Assembly: GCA_019671135.1 (NCBI GenBank)
Contig: JAHRHY010000002.1
Span: 248,001-312,000, forward strand
DNA: 64,000 nucleotides
Reading direction: 5' to 3'
Origin: Linnemannia hyalina
Taxonomy: Eukaryota; Mortierellomycota; Mortierellomycetes; Mortierellales; Mortierellaceae
Shown here: positions 48,764-60,539 of the stretch, one piece after another
How positions within the stretch are numbered: the stretch's first letter is position 1
Layout of the letters: every line of letters starts with the position of its first letter
Notes under the pieces: model-generated
What the model saw: the letters and a program-made list of their open reading frames with translations, nothing else
Told to the model about the DNA's origin: nothing
The model's database searches: none
Position numbers and translations under genes: made by a program

Positions 48764-51173
48764 CGGGAGCTTTGTTGACAGAGACATATGACGACTTCAT
48801 CTATGTTGCTGGCCCCCTTTTTTTTTGTTTAGTTTAATTTGCTCCGCCCTTGTCAAAAACCACGCGCTTCCTGTTGTACATATCTACTCGTCCACTTTTT
48901 TTCTTCATGTACTCTTCTTTTTCTCTTGCAAGAATTCGACTAAAAAAAAGTGCATACGAACGTCAATTGAAGGCGGAGTGAGAATCCAAGAATGCAATGG
49001 TTTGTTCTTTGAAGCCTTCACCTTTTAATGGGTCAACAGCGTGCATTCTTCATATAAAAACGTGTCGCCTTGTTGTTCTTTTTTTCTTTTTTCTTCCCCA
49101 TCAAATGGTCCCTTTCCATCCTACACCTACACTCCATTCCTCATTCTCCTCACTACCGTAATGTAGCCTTCCACCCCACCACCGCCTTGTAGTCCGTCAC
49201 CACTACCGCTGCCGCCCCTTAAATATGACACTCCCGTCGGAACCTCCCCTCCTACTCCCTATCATCCTTATCCTCATGCCAGTATCGATTGGGTATCTTC
49301 TTATTCGTCGCGTTTGCAGCACCGACATCGTCATATCACCGTCATCCAAAACGTGATCCCGCAAGACGACTTTCCGATCCTTATAACCCTAGCGGCCCGC
49401 CCCCTGATCGTCTCTCCTTCCCGCTCATTCCCTTAACCACCTTTACGACAAACGTCCCAATCGATTCGCCGCGCTTCGCATCAGTAGCCTGGCTTCTTTG
49501 GAACCCTCTGCCAAGTGGTCTACGCCGTTGAACAGATATCGACCTCGTACCCCTCCCTCTCCTTCTCGTTCCCCCGCCCTATGTCCTTCCATCCTTCCTG
49601 AGACGTGACACGTCATTAACGTTGACTCATCGGGCCGTAGGTGTTGTTCCCTATCTGGCACAAAATAAATCGACGTAGTACGGTTTCGAGTATCTTTATC
49701 CGGGTGCGCCACGCCATCGATCCTTTTTGTCGCCTGATTGTTGGTCATGCATTAAACGAAAGCTCCTGGATCCCCCTTCGTCCACCTCCTCCTGCGTCGC
49801 CCTCCTGCCCATCCATCCCTTCCATTGTGGAGTCATGTACCAAGGTCGAGCCGGTCGGATCGTCGTGGTTCTTGGCTTCACAAAAGCTGCCAGTCCTTCG
49901 TACCCAACAATAAATCCGGGGGGGGGACCGGTTCTTTTTATCGCATGGCTATCGGTCACGCTCTAAAAACAAGGAATTCATCCCGCCACCTCCTCCCAGT
50001 CGTCGTCGCATTCGGGCCTAGTCTTTGGACATGATTACAAGAATGCCCCCTGATGTTTTAGTTTTCCCTTTTGGTGTTGGTGAAGCCTTTCTTTTTTCTT
50101 TCTTGCGCGCTATATGATGTTATTATAATTTTCTGTGTACCTTTTCTTTCCTCTTTTTCCTGTTGGATGGCTAGGAGGTCTGTGGAAGGCGAAGTCAAGC
50201 AGTGCAAGCCCTCGTTTACGCGTCTCGAGCGCGTGGGAAAAAAAACGGATGGTCAAAACAGCAACAAGTTCGCGCTCGCGGTTCGCTTATCACTCTGTGT
50301 CGATGGTACTTGGTGAGACAAGTTGGATAAAGCTTACTAGTGCGGGGAGTTGCTACTTTACATAGAGAACGAGGTAGAGGAGGAGGAAGAGGGAGATTAG
50401 TTGAGTTGGGTGGACCCTCTGAGCAATTGTCTTTTGTACCATTGTGTTTTCGACAGAAGCAAGCCTTTTTTTTTTTTTTTTTTTTTTGGCTACTTCGCAC
50501 ATCATCTTGTTCCTGGCTAGATATAAAATGAACTTGAGTACCTGGCTGCTCCTCTTGCGCCAAGGACTTAGCCCAAACAGGGTCTGGAACAGTCTTAATC
50601 TTTTTCAGTCTTTCAAATCTGTGAGTCGAAAAGAGCGGCCCGGGGTGGGTGTGAGGCGCTTCGGTGAGGACAGATGAATCCAATGATCCATTGCGTGGCA
50701 AGGCTAGATGGATAGATTAAAACCCCAATGCGACAAGTCCGATAAGAAAAATCAGCAGCATGTGTACACAGGTGAGGGTACTTGTGCCTTAACAATTGGC
50801 ATTGCGACATCTTATTTTGGAGTGAACAGCGAATGGAATTGTGTGTCCAGCGAATCAGAGACGTGGGAATGGGCGTGGGCTGTCACCGGTAAGGTACTCA
50901 TTTTGGGGGTCCAGCAAAGGTTATCACTTAATGGAAAGGGCAGACAGGGCCCTCGGAGCACATCATTTTCACTTCTCTTCCCTCTCTTTTTCTCCTTTCC
51001 CCCCTTGTCTGCCTTCCTCCTTATTCTATTTCGCCCTTTTCTTTCTGCTTCTTACTCCTCTCTTCTTTCTCTGTTCATTCTCACTCACCCTCCGGTTTCC
51101 CACTTCTCCTACGTGGAATACCATTACTCTCTCACCTAAACAACGATCCCAAACTGTTTCTCACATACTCACA
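48764..51173. other. Long intergenic region with weak coding-like patches
   Basis: 2.4 kb. Sequence at 49150-50030 is GC-richer than other spacers and stays open in several frames. A 43-codon open frame from ATG 49225 encodes a hydrophobic peptide (LLLPIILILMPVSIGYLLI core). Two patches around 49715-49770 and 49935-49985 resemble each other (both can be read as F-x-R-x3-GHAL), suggesting an old duplication. I could not build a gene. 50466-50487 is a T-run; from 50960 a pyrimidine-rich leader precedes the next gene. Confidence 0.35.
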
Positions 51174-53026
51174 ATGGATTGCAACTGGTGTGCGGTGTGC
51201 TCAAAGCACTTTCACTGCGATAATGTAGGTATCCCTGGTACTCGAGAATGAATGAATGAAAGTGAACGAGGGTTGCAATAAGCAGCAGGAATGAAAGGAC
51301 AAAGCATTTTAACACTTTTTTCTTTCCCTCTTTATTACCCACTTTCATTCAGCAAACAAGCCTGTACTGCTCGGATACTTGCCGAAAGGCGGATGCACTG
51401 GCCTGCTGTGCTTTCCACGACTGCGACCACCCGGACGAGTCCACCCACCATGACCATCTCACGTTCTGTCACCATCACCGACCGGCCATCCGCATCCCGG
51501 TGATGATGCCCCTGTTAAACCTCAACCCGAACCCGTCGGCTGAGCAACAAGCCCATGGACAGCAGCAAACAGATGAATGGATGCGCTTCCTGCAACAACA
51601 GTATAGCAGCCCTTACAATGCCCATCCTGCCCACACGTCCATGATTCGTCCGGCAATGTCTGCGGGTGCCCCTGGTGTTACTGCAGTTCCCGGTGCTACG
51701 AATATGGCTGTTGGTCGTGGTCAGTTGGCTGTCGGTCATGGCCAGAGCCATTCCTCTCATCGGAACAGCCACAGTCACCACTTCCACCAAGCGACTCCTC
51801 ATCATCACCATCACCATCCTTGCTCGGCCCCTGTCCAGTTCTCTCAACACCAGCAAAGGTCGTTTCTACTGTCGAGCGAGCTCCCCGTCATCCCCTGCCA
51901 GGAACTCCAGCAACGTGCCCAGTTCCTTCGGCAACAAAAACCCGTCGCGTCTCACTTTCATCAGAGACATTCATCGCAAACTCTCATCCACCACGGGTCA
52001 GCTCCCGTCAGCAGTTCTGGTTGCGGTATTGGAGAGTGTCATGAGCCTCATTATGAGACGTCGGTCTTCTTGCCCTCGTCGTCGTGTTCATCGTCGCTGT
52101 CGCCATCCTCGCCTCCTTTTATCCCATTTCAGACAAAAAGGAGCTCCTTTAAGGGTGAGGGTGAAAGAGGGGTTGTTATACCTGCAGCAGCAGGGACAGG
52201 GATGGAGTCAATCACGCCATGTGAGGCAGCCGATTGCGAACAACCATGTGTGATCCGCAAGAACAAGGTCCTCCCTCCTCCGACATTGTCCCCCCTCTTG
52301 CCCGTTACTATCTCGAACCCTGCTTCGCTGAGCCCAACTTCACCAACGGGGGCCCACCCTGTCTCGCCTACCCTCTCGTCTATTTCATCGTCGTCTTTAG
52401 GGTCGTCGTCGTCGGGGTACAGTGATGAAGAGGACTCGGAAGACGCCTTGTCGCATGCTTGGCCCAAGATGGACCAGTTCTTTTTCCCAGACCACTGCTG
52501 CCGCACCTCTGCCTGTGGAGCCGCCCCTCCGGGCCGCAGCAACAAAAACGGCCGAAAAAACAATAACTATACCAACAACGCCAACAGGAATGCCAAAAAG
52601 GAGTTTGTCTCAGAGTTGCCCCCTCCACCCAACAACAAACACCTGATCCATCGGCACGACGAGACCGGTACCGGTGGTGGAGGAAACAGTAATGATGGGT
52701 GTATGACTCTCTCAGCTTCGATTTGGGGCACCGGGTGGCATCAGGTCGAGCCATTGCCAGCGTCGTTTGTCAAGACATTGAAGGCGAGTAATATCATGTG
52801 GTCCGGGTGTGAGAAGGAGCACCATCATCACCACCATCGTCACCACCTCCATCAGCATGGGAGGGGCCAGCACCAGCAGAACCGTGGTCGTCGTGATTCT
52901 GGCCATTACGGCGGTGGCGGTGGGGGAGGAAGAAGGGGTTCAAAGAAGGATCAGGCGAATGATCCGAGCTCTTGGTCGACTATTTGTCCCAGCCGCCTTC
53001 CTCGCAGCCTGCAGTTCATCGATTAA
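51174..53026 (+). CDS. Ecl1-type zinc-binding domain protein with His-rich regions
   Basis: Exons 51174-51224 and 51353-53026 join to 574 residues. The first ~30 residues match the Ecl1/'life-span regulatory factor' pattern: MDCNWCAVCSKH, a short gap, then LYCSDTCRKAD, a four-cysteine zinc site. Ecl1 proteins in fission yeast are about 80 residues and extend chronological lifespan and respond to zinc or nutrient status (family knowledge). Here the domain is followed by a Cys/His-rich stretch (CCAFHDCDHPDESTHHDH, then FCHHH), long disordered Ser/Pro/Gln sequence with HHHHHHP-type runs, a conserved-looking WGTGWHQVEPLPASFVKTLK block and a C-terminal HHHHHHRHH cluster. The repeated His runs fit metal buffering or sensing (inference). 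Confidence 0.75.
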
Positions 53027-53467
53027 ATTGGATAGGGGCTGAGAGTGTATACCTGCAAGGTGGACGTGGCGGGATCTTATGTGCAGTGGTATGTTAGCAG
53101 TAGTAAGCGTACAGTAGTAGCATCGTTTCAAAGTAGTAAACAAGTTTTTTTTTCAATTGCAATTGAAATTGGTTTGGTGAGCACGGAACCCGCATCCATG
53201 CATAGCACGCTGTGGGCCCGTCTGCTTATTTTTATACTTCCTGGAGCTCTCTTTTTTCCTGTTTTTATTTCTTCTTCCTTAGTTCAGTTCCTCTTGCTCC
53301 CCTTCCGCCCAACCCCAACCACTCGAACAACATTCGCATCCCCTTCCGCCCCTTCCTCAGTTCTCGTTTGATTCAAAAACTCTCCATTCCTCACTTCCTT
53401 CTCCGACACTCACCTCCCTTAACACTGACCTACCATCAACCTCTACTCGACACTTACAGAACCTCAA
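53027..53467. other. Intergenic leader of the alpha/beta hydrolase gene
   Basis: 3' region of the Ecl1-type gene and a pyrimidine-rich leader from 53220. Nothing else is supported. Confidence 0.5.
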
Positions 53468-55479
53468 ATGACTCCAGAACGACTATTTCACGACCCTGAA
53501 CCACGGGATTGGAACCGCGAACTCATCTCGGCACCATTGGTCACAACTTACAGCCTCAGGGCCCTCATCGACTCGCCGCAATTCCACCAAAAGCTTGTCC
53601 TTCCATCCGGGTAGGTTTCCCTTCTCATTCCAGCGTCACATTCGTCCTTGGCAGCAAAGAAGAAGAAAAAAAAGTTCAAGAGAGGGTTCAAAGGGATGGA
53701 GAGAAGGAAAACGTGCGCGACGTTGTAAAGGCTTACAAAATGTTTTTTTTTTTACTTTAATTGCTTTGATAGGCGGACAGTCTCGTATACGACATGCGGG
53801 TCAAAGACAGGATCACTCGCATTGTACTTTTACGGACTGGGCGGGAGCAGTCGTCAAATTGCAAGCATGCACGCTCAAGCAGTGCGGTTAGACCTTAAGC
53901 TGTTGAGCATTGACCGACCTGGAACAGGATATACAGACCCATACAAGTCGTCTTCTTTGAGCAGTCGGAAAAAGGAAAAGACCAGGACAAAGTTGACGAG
54001 GAACGGTCAGGGTCTCAACCAGAGGAACGTTAGCGCCGGGGCCACGTTTGATGAAGAGGAGGATGAGGTGGACGATACTGTGGCGACGGCGTTAGGAAGT
54101 AATGATGAGGGTACCAGCAACCAAGGCGACAGTGAATTGAGCGAGGGTGCACGAAAGTCCTCAAAGCGGCGGCGGTGGACCCTAAAATCAGGAGAAAAGT
54201 CAAACGACGGCAAAAAGTCGCGCAAGGTCAACAAGCGGGTGATACACACCTGTCTCGAGACTCTGGCGGTGGTCGATCAATTGCACCCGGGGGCTCGGTT
54301 TGGAATGATGGGTCACTCCTGTGGGATCTACTATATCATGCAGATGCTCCAGCTCTGTCCCGAACGCATCCAGCGTGGCCCCATTACCCTGCTGACACCC
54401 TGGGTGCCCTTCAACGAGTGTCCCGAAACGACCAGTCGATCGTTCAAGTTCCTCAAGCATATCCCTCGAGGTTTGGTCTGGGCGGTGACCAGCTCGATCA
54501 ACCATCTGGGCTCGGTGATATTGTCGTCAACCAATGCGATCTCGGGGTCGCTCTCGAACAAGACTCTGGCTGCCGATAATGCATCCGAGGCCTCCGTGAT
54601 CGACCACAGCGGTTCTTCCGGTAACGGCAACACCAACGGAAATAGGAGCGGGACGAAAACGAAAAGGCCAAGCAGCAGCAGCGGCAGCAGCAGCAACAGT
54701 CTGAACAGATGGAAGAAGCAAGGCAGGAAAAAGGATCACAGCCCGACAAGGAGCGACGACGATGGAGCGATCAACTTTGAGCGCAGGCCTGTGGACCCAT
54801 TCGTCCTGCAGTTCTCGGAGGCGTTTGACAAGATTTTGCTGCCTGCTCTTGTCCAGGACATGGTAAATATAACCCTTACTCCCTCACTCCTGCCCCTTTC
54901 CCCTGCCTGCCCCTTCCCCTTGACTCTTTTTTTTTTTTTTTTTTTTTTTGGTCTTTTTGTTCATTTTGCTCAGTCTTGGAGCTCACCCCCTTGTTTTTTT
55001 TACGCAAATGTTTCGATTGATATTATTTTTTTTGTTTCTCTTATGCGCACGTGCATCTAATGCCTTATTCCATTTCCTTCTTTGCCCCGTCAATTCTAAC
55101 CCACTCCTTATCCTATATTTCACCCTCCATACCAACAACGATCCAGAACCGCCAACACTCCAACGGCTACAACTCCGAGATCCAGATGTGCATCTCAGAC
55201 GTTGGCTTCGATATTTCAGATGTAATCATACCGGACGGAGTCACCATCAACGCGTACTGTGGCCATCTCGACAACATGGTCCCGATCGAGGCTGCAAGGG
55301 AGATGGGTGCAAAGTGTGGCTGGGATATCCACGAGTTCAAGTTTTCGGGACATGGCGGGCCGAGGATGTATATGTATGCGATGGAAGATTATGCGCTCGA
55401 GATCCAGGCGATTGAGAGGGCTAGAACGGATAACGAGCAGCGGTTTTCTGAGAAGAGTGTTTATTCATACCATCTCTAG
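53468..55479 (+). CDS. Alpha/beta hydrolase-fold protein
   Basis: Exons 53468-53610, 53773-54862, 55147-55479 join to 521 residues. Fold signatures in order: VSYTTCGSKTGSLALYFYGLGG (strands 3-4 with the oxyanion-like GLGG), SIDRPGTG, the nucleophile elbow GHSCG (Ser about 229), a candidate acid in GHLDNMVP (about 452) and the His in FSGHGGP (about 479). The core is broken by two hydrophilic inserts: a Lys/Arg/Glu-rich one (about 100-190) and a Ser/Asn-rich one (about 340-390). Similar proteins are annotated only as 'alpha/beta hydrolase' in fungi; the substrate is unknown. The T-run of intron 2 is 22 bases. Confidence 0.85.
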
Positions 55480-55631
55480 TTATCTCAGCTTTTTTTTTTT
55501 TGATATTCACTCTACCACATCTAAATTACCATCTAATTAACTAATACATGTCGGGCACTGCTGCTTACAAAAAAAATGTATGTCTATGGTTTTCTATTTT
55601 GTCATGGGTGATATCTATATGCACTACGACG

Positions 55632-56915
55632 CTACCTAATCTGCTTCTTCTTTTTGGGGGCAGAAGCGGCTTCGACTCTGGCAAGGTTATCTGGAGCACC
55701 CCAAAGTCCCTTAAAAAGATCCTTCTCGAGCTCTGAGACTCTTTCAATACGCTCATAGTCCAGTCCAAAGCTGACGATCCGCTTCATGGCCTTAACAGCC
55801 TCCACACATCGCCTTGCTCCTGTGTTCTCATCCTGTCCAACACCAGGAGCTCTTTCCCAGACATATTGCTGCATATACTCGCTCGCACCCTCAACAGCCT
55901 TGCCGACTGGACTAACAGCTTGCGCGAACCCCAACTTCACAGCCTCCTCTCCGCCACGAATCGGTTCCGCAGATCCCAGAAGCCGCAATGCCTGAGACCG
56001 AGAGACGAGGTTCAAAAGCCGACTGGCACCACCCCAGCCTGTAACAACACCCATCTGTGTTTGGACGAATTGGACTTTGGCCTGGTCAGTGATACAGCGA
56101 TGGTCACAGAAGGTTGTCATTTCGGCGCCGCCTCCGATGGCGGCCTTTTCGATGGCAGCGATGGAGATGAGGGGGAGGCGCATGAAGCGAGTGAGGGTTG
56201 AGACCATGAGGGCGGACATCTCCGAGCCTGCTTGGGGGGTTAGGAGGGTTGTCTTTGCGGCGGAGAGGTCTATTTTGTGTTAATGAGAGAAATTTCATGT
56301 TAGTGGCGCCTTTATTATTTTTGCAATTGATCCCCCTGCGGGAAGGGTAGGGTAACAAGTTTTTGAGAGAAATGTACTCTTACCAAGTCCGGCACAGTAG
56401 GACTTGTGTTGCGAGCCGGTGACAATAACACCCACCAACCCATCCTTCAAAGCCTTCAACGACTCCTGATCCAGCCTTTGAACCGCCATACCCGCCTTCT
56501 TCAACACGACTCCCGACTCCTTCAACAACTCCCTCAAGTCCTCCTCCGTCGAGTCTCCTTGCTTGCGATCAGTGACAGCCTCAAGTAGATCCACACAATC
56601 CGCCAGCTCAGCCATCATCTTGCCTGTGAGGGCATTGTGTTTCTCGGGGTTGGTTAATGTCAGGAGCGCAAGTCCAGGGGAATGGTGGAGGTCGAGTTCG
56701 ATGTGGCCTTGGCCAAATGTCCGGAGTTTTGCGCGGAGTTGGCCTAGTTTTGTGGGGTGGTGGATCTGACAGGCGTAGGTGCGGTTCTGTTGGTGATGAG
56801 GGGTTGAGGTGGTGGTGAGGAATGAAAGGGTAGGGATGGGGGTCTTCCAGGAGGAGGCGGAGGCGATGGAAGTAATCCTGGGGAGATGACGAGCAAAGGT
56901 GAATGTGCGGAGCAT
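55632..56915 (-). CDS. Enoyl-CoA hydratase/isomerase family, ethylmalonyl-CoA decarboxylase (ECHDC1)-like, mitochondrial
   Basis: Exons 56915-56384 and 56269-55632 join to 389 residues. The start MLRTFTFARHLPRITSIASA is a basic, Ser/Ala-rich mitochondrial presequence. Crotonase fold: ALLTLTNPEKHNALTGKMM (first oxyanion element), GVIVTGSQHKSYCAGLDLSA, AIEKAAIGGGAEMTTFCDHR (second oxyanion) and VQTQMGVVTGWGGASRL, which resembles ECHDC1 (MGI-x-x-WGGA) more than canonical hydratases. ECHDC1 repairs ethyl- and methylmalonyl-CoA formed by carboxylase side reactions (family knowledge). The canonical hydratase glutamate pair is not evident at the second site, in keeping with that assignment. The C-terminus is lysine-rich (PKKKKQIR), not a PTS1. 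Confidence 0.85.
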
Positions 56916-58337
56916 GGTGGCCAGATGCGACGTGTGGGTGTGGGTATGGGTGGGGTTGAGAAAGTGACAAGTAAAAGAGAATCCCTTGCTTTGCAACGGA
57001 AAGTGTGTCCGTGGGAATCGATCGAGCAGCTTTTTTCTCAGTCACATTTTGAGTTTTTTCACACTGGAAAGTCGTTTGGGCTGACCACCCTCTACTCCAC
57101 TTCTACCATCGACACCAATCCAGCCAGCTCCCCCCCCCCTCTTCATTCTCTCCAACACCGATTACTCGACTTCAAGAAGTCTGGCGTACGGGACAAGGGT
57201 GACATTTACTGGACCTGCCTCGAATGAGCCCCACTTTCCTCGTCGCCATGAAGACCACTCAGGCGCCAAGTCAAAAATTAAACTCGAGAGCTGCAACCAG
57301 CGACCTGGTGTATCACTTGGAGCAAGGACAACAAAAACAACACACGCGACAAGGACCCTTGCAATCGCCTTTGTAAACCAAGAATCTTGTTTGCATTCGA
57401 CGACACTTACACCTATTCGCTTTTTGCTGTTTACCTAAGACGAAGGCTGTCTTTACCATATCGGAAGCTCAACCTTTGGCACGTGGAACTTGAATCTAGC
57501 TCGGTGGCGCGACCTATCGGGCCTAGCCCACCATCCCATGCTGGGCTAAGACTTTAGGGTCCATAGGAGCTTTGGGCAGCTTCGGCGCCTTCCTCTGTGG
57601 ATTATGGTATCTTTTACTTTTCCTTTCTGACATTAGTCTTGCACAGCAACTAACCCTCTCTCTCTTGCTCGCTCTCTCTCCTCCCTTTTTGTTATTTTCT
57701 TAGACACCAACAAGCGCCTCTGTAAACCGAACGATTGCAATGGCGACTCCTGCAAACAAACCCCCGAACTAAGACCAGCGCAGGTAAGTTGTTGAGATCT
57801 GATAGGTACTGACATGTAGAACATAATTAAAAAATACACGAAACCCCTATGGTCTTTCTATATATTTCTATCAAGTTAACTCAAGTGGGATGTGCCAAAT
57901 AAGCTCATCTTTTTTAGCTTTGATCAGTAAGACATCGTTCCTACTGGCACTCTGATCACCCTGATTAAGTCCTACTTGCCTTGGCGAGCTACACTTGCTC
58001 TTGGCACTCGATGGGTGCACTCTCATTGCCGCAGCAGTAAGTGCACAGCAAGGACGATCAATGATACGCTCTAACTTGGATCAATGAGCGCGAGATGAGC
58101 GACTTGGTCACAAACTCAACATGCATTCTTCTCTCCCTCGCTTGGTGGAGTTTATCACCACGGCCGCCTTACTTTTTTGTCAAAACACATATATTTTTGA
58201 CTCCTCTTCTTTGCGCTCTGTTCCTTCTTCCTTCTTTACTCTTTCTTTCTTTCTTTCTCTTCATCCAGCCTCAGCGCCACGACCATACCAACACTTTGCG
58301 ACCATACCCTCACCCACAGCACACAAGCACAAGCATA
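56916..58337. other. Spacer with one exon-like block
   Basis: Upstream of the ECHDC1-like gene and the ubiquitin-like gene. The block 57704-57783 is bordered by a strong acceptor (TTTTCTTAG) and donor (GTAAGT) and reads TNKRLCKPNDCNGDSCKQ in one frame. I could not connect it to other exons, although 57248-57375 holds a 42-codon ATG open frame. A hidden small-exon gene or an old gene remnant is possible. Confidence 0.3.
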
Positions 58338-58802
58338 ATGCAAATCTTCGTCAAGTGTCTCAACGGCAAGGCCATCAGTCTTGACGTCGCGTCGATCGAT
58401 ACCATCGAGAGCGTCAAGAAAAAAATCGAGGCCCGGTTGGGAATCCCACCAGAGGAGCAGCGGCTCATCTTTTCCGGAAAGCAGCTCGAAAACGGCAACA
58501 TCCTGGCCGACTACAACATCCAGAAAGAGTCGACCTTCCACCTCGTCCTCCGTCTCGTCGGCGGCGCACAGATCTTTGTCAGGTCGATCTCTGGTCAAGT
58601 TTTGAACCTCGAGGTTGAGTTGTCGGACCTTGTTGATGATGTGAAGCAGAAAGTCTTTGACAGGTGGGGTTATCCCCCAGAGCTACAGCACTTGGTCTTT
58701 GCGGGCAAGTCTCTCACGGGGGGAACTCTTGCGGATTACAAGATCCAGCGGGATTCGGCACTCTACTTGATCGTCCGTGTCCGTGGTGGTCGTGATCTCT
58801 AG
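58338..58802 (+). CDS. Tandem ubiquitin-like protein (two divergent Ubl modules)
   Basis: Single exon, 154 residues. Module 1 (1-76) keeps ubiquitin's length, the Leu8-Ile44-Val70 patch and lysines at 6, 11, 27, 29, 48 and 63, but Lys33 is Arg and the tail is LRLVGG. Module 2 (77-154) starts AQIF rather than MQIF, has Val for Ile44 and only the equivalents of K27, K29 and K48, and ends VRVRGG followed by a three-residue extension RDL. The architecture (two fused Ubl folds, terminal GG plus short tail) matches ISG15 or FAT10, not polyubiquitin. Expected mature form after tail removal ends in GG. Inference: a conjugatable tandem Ubl modifier, unless cleaved after the first LVGG. Confidence 0.9.
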   Translation: MQIFVKCLNGKAISLDVASIDTIESVKKKIEARLGIPPEEQRLIFSGKQLENGNILADYNIQKESTFHLVLRLVGGAQIFVRSISGQVLNLEVELSDLVDDVKQKVFDRWGYPPELQHLVFAGKSLTGGTLADYKIQRDSALYLIVRVRGGRDL

Positions 58803-60539
58803 ATCAACCGTCCCTTCTTTCCTTCCCCCTCATGGTTGGGATAGCCCTCTCGTGCTTTTTTCACCCGAGGATTCCTTAAAATGAACAAGGAATGAAATAA
58901 AACCATTTTTGCAGAGCCAAGGAAACAATATGCTCGTAGTTTTCTTGTCCTTGCACTCTTCAGAGTTGAGACAACAATCTTCTTCCGGTTCTTTATTCCG
59001 TTACAGTCGACGTTCTTGGGTCAGCGTGCTTGTTTTTCCTTTAAATCAACATGCGTGTAGAAGGTCGCGAACAAGCTCTGTATTGTAGCTTTTTGATCAG
59101 AGAAATTACACTCTTGCTTTCCTGCATCAAAGGTTAGTTAATTCTTATCTTCTTCCTGGACGAAAAATGACGTCTGAACTAGCGCTTCTCCACAAAGGGA
59201 TCTCTTGTCGCTAACTCTTTTCTTTTGTTCATTCTTCTCTTGGAAAATAACGAAGGAAAGCACCCCAACCCAACCCAACAGACACAAGGATTAACCCTCT
59301 CAACTACCTCCATCTCAGCTTCTTTCCCTACTTTGGTTACCGGACCCAAAGCTTTCCCCTGTCGCCTTGACTGTTGTAGTCTATCGACCCTTCCTTGTTG
59401 TCCCAGACCTTAGGAGGATCTCCATGCCCACAGTACCCTTTGATATTTTCGCCGGTAATTGGCGTATGGCAAGTACCCATTGGGCCCATTGGCGCTCTCT
59501 ACTCTATGGTTGAGGTTGTATAGTACTCCATCTCCCATTTTGTGTAGTTGAAAATGCCTCGGTAGACGCCCCATTGCTTAAGACGAATGTACCGTCAAAT
59601 TGGCGATGATAACCTTTTGGATGCCTTCCTTTAACTTTGAACGTTGTATAGCAACGTTGAATAATAGGAAAGTGCAACTATGCCATGGCATTCAAGATGC
59701 TTATCGCCGCAAAGGTAATACCTCTTGGCAGTGAGAAGTAGCAATGCATATGGGAGACTTTTTCGTTAAAATGGGGAGGGTATACTATGTCGAACGCATT
59801 GAGGTACTTGCTATACTTTCCATACGTTCGGCCATTAACAATCCTTTGCATGCGCTTAACTGAGGAGCTTCTTTGCATTTGCCTTGCGCTTGAACGGTCG
59901 CCTTAGCAAACCCGCTCGCTGGTATCACCTTCGATTCGGAGGTCGCTGGTGCTGATGTCTTTGACTTTGGATAAACAATCGTAGAGTTGTTCGCTTTTTT
60001 TTTGTTCGGTTCCATAGTACTATTTTCAAAGAAATGACACAGAATAAAAATAGATGTACGTACAACGAATTGACGAAGAAAAAGTGATATGGTGCATGGT
60101 TTCACTTCCAGTTGACAGTGTGGGACACGTTTAAGAGGAGCACAAAAGGTCATTTTGAGATCGTCGTTCCCTCAAGTTGAAACTTGACCTCTCGCGTGCA
60201 AGAGACGGCTAAGCAAAAGAAGATGATCCTAATGGTGCCTGTATTCGTTCACGAATAGTAAAAGTTCGCGCTCAGGAAATTTATAACTCCTTGTCATGGA
60301 TTGGACTCTCGCGTTCCACTCGTTAAAATAGCGAATGCAGTATCCCTTCGAATGTCCCTATTTTTTTTGGTGGGGAAAATCAAGCCGTCTTTTTGAAAGC
60401 CAATCGCATCAACAACACCCCTTATTGGGGAGTGAACCCTACCCAACCAACAGTCAAGAGGCCCTGAGAAGAGCCTAATAAAGTAAACACAAATGAGCGC
60501 TTATTTTCCATGCAATTCGACCCTCCCACCATTCACCAA
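58803..60539. other. Gene-poor stretch with minus-strand coding-like fragments next to a transposon relic
   Basis: On the minus strand a 72-codon frame from ATG 60016 (MEPNKKKANNSTIVYPKSK start) follows an acceptor-like AAAATAG. A second frame near 59840-59680 reads KYLNAFDIVYPPHFNEKV. A third at 59660-59510 reads GYHRQFDGTFVLSNGAST and ends at a stop. The frames do not join in a way I can defend. They may be remains of cargo of the Helitron or of an older gene. The first 600 bases hold nothing visible. Confidence 0.3.

Noticed and set aside
60310..60450. Hairpin CCCC-loop-GGGG downstream of the helicase relic as a Helitron 3' end
   Set aside because: No CTRR terminus follows at the usual 10-12 bases, so the end cannot be claimed.
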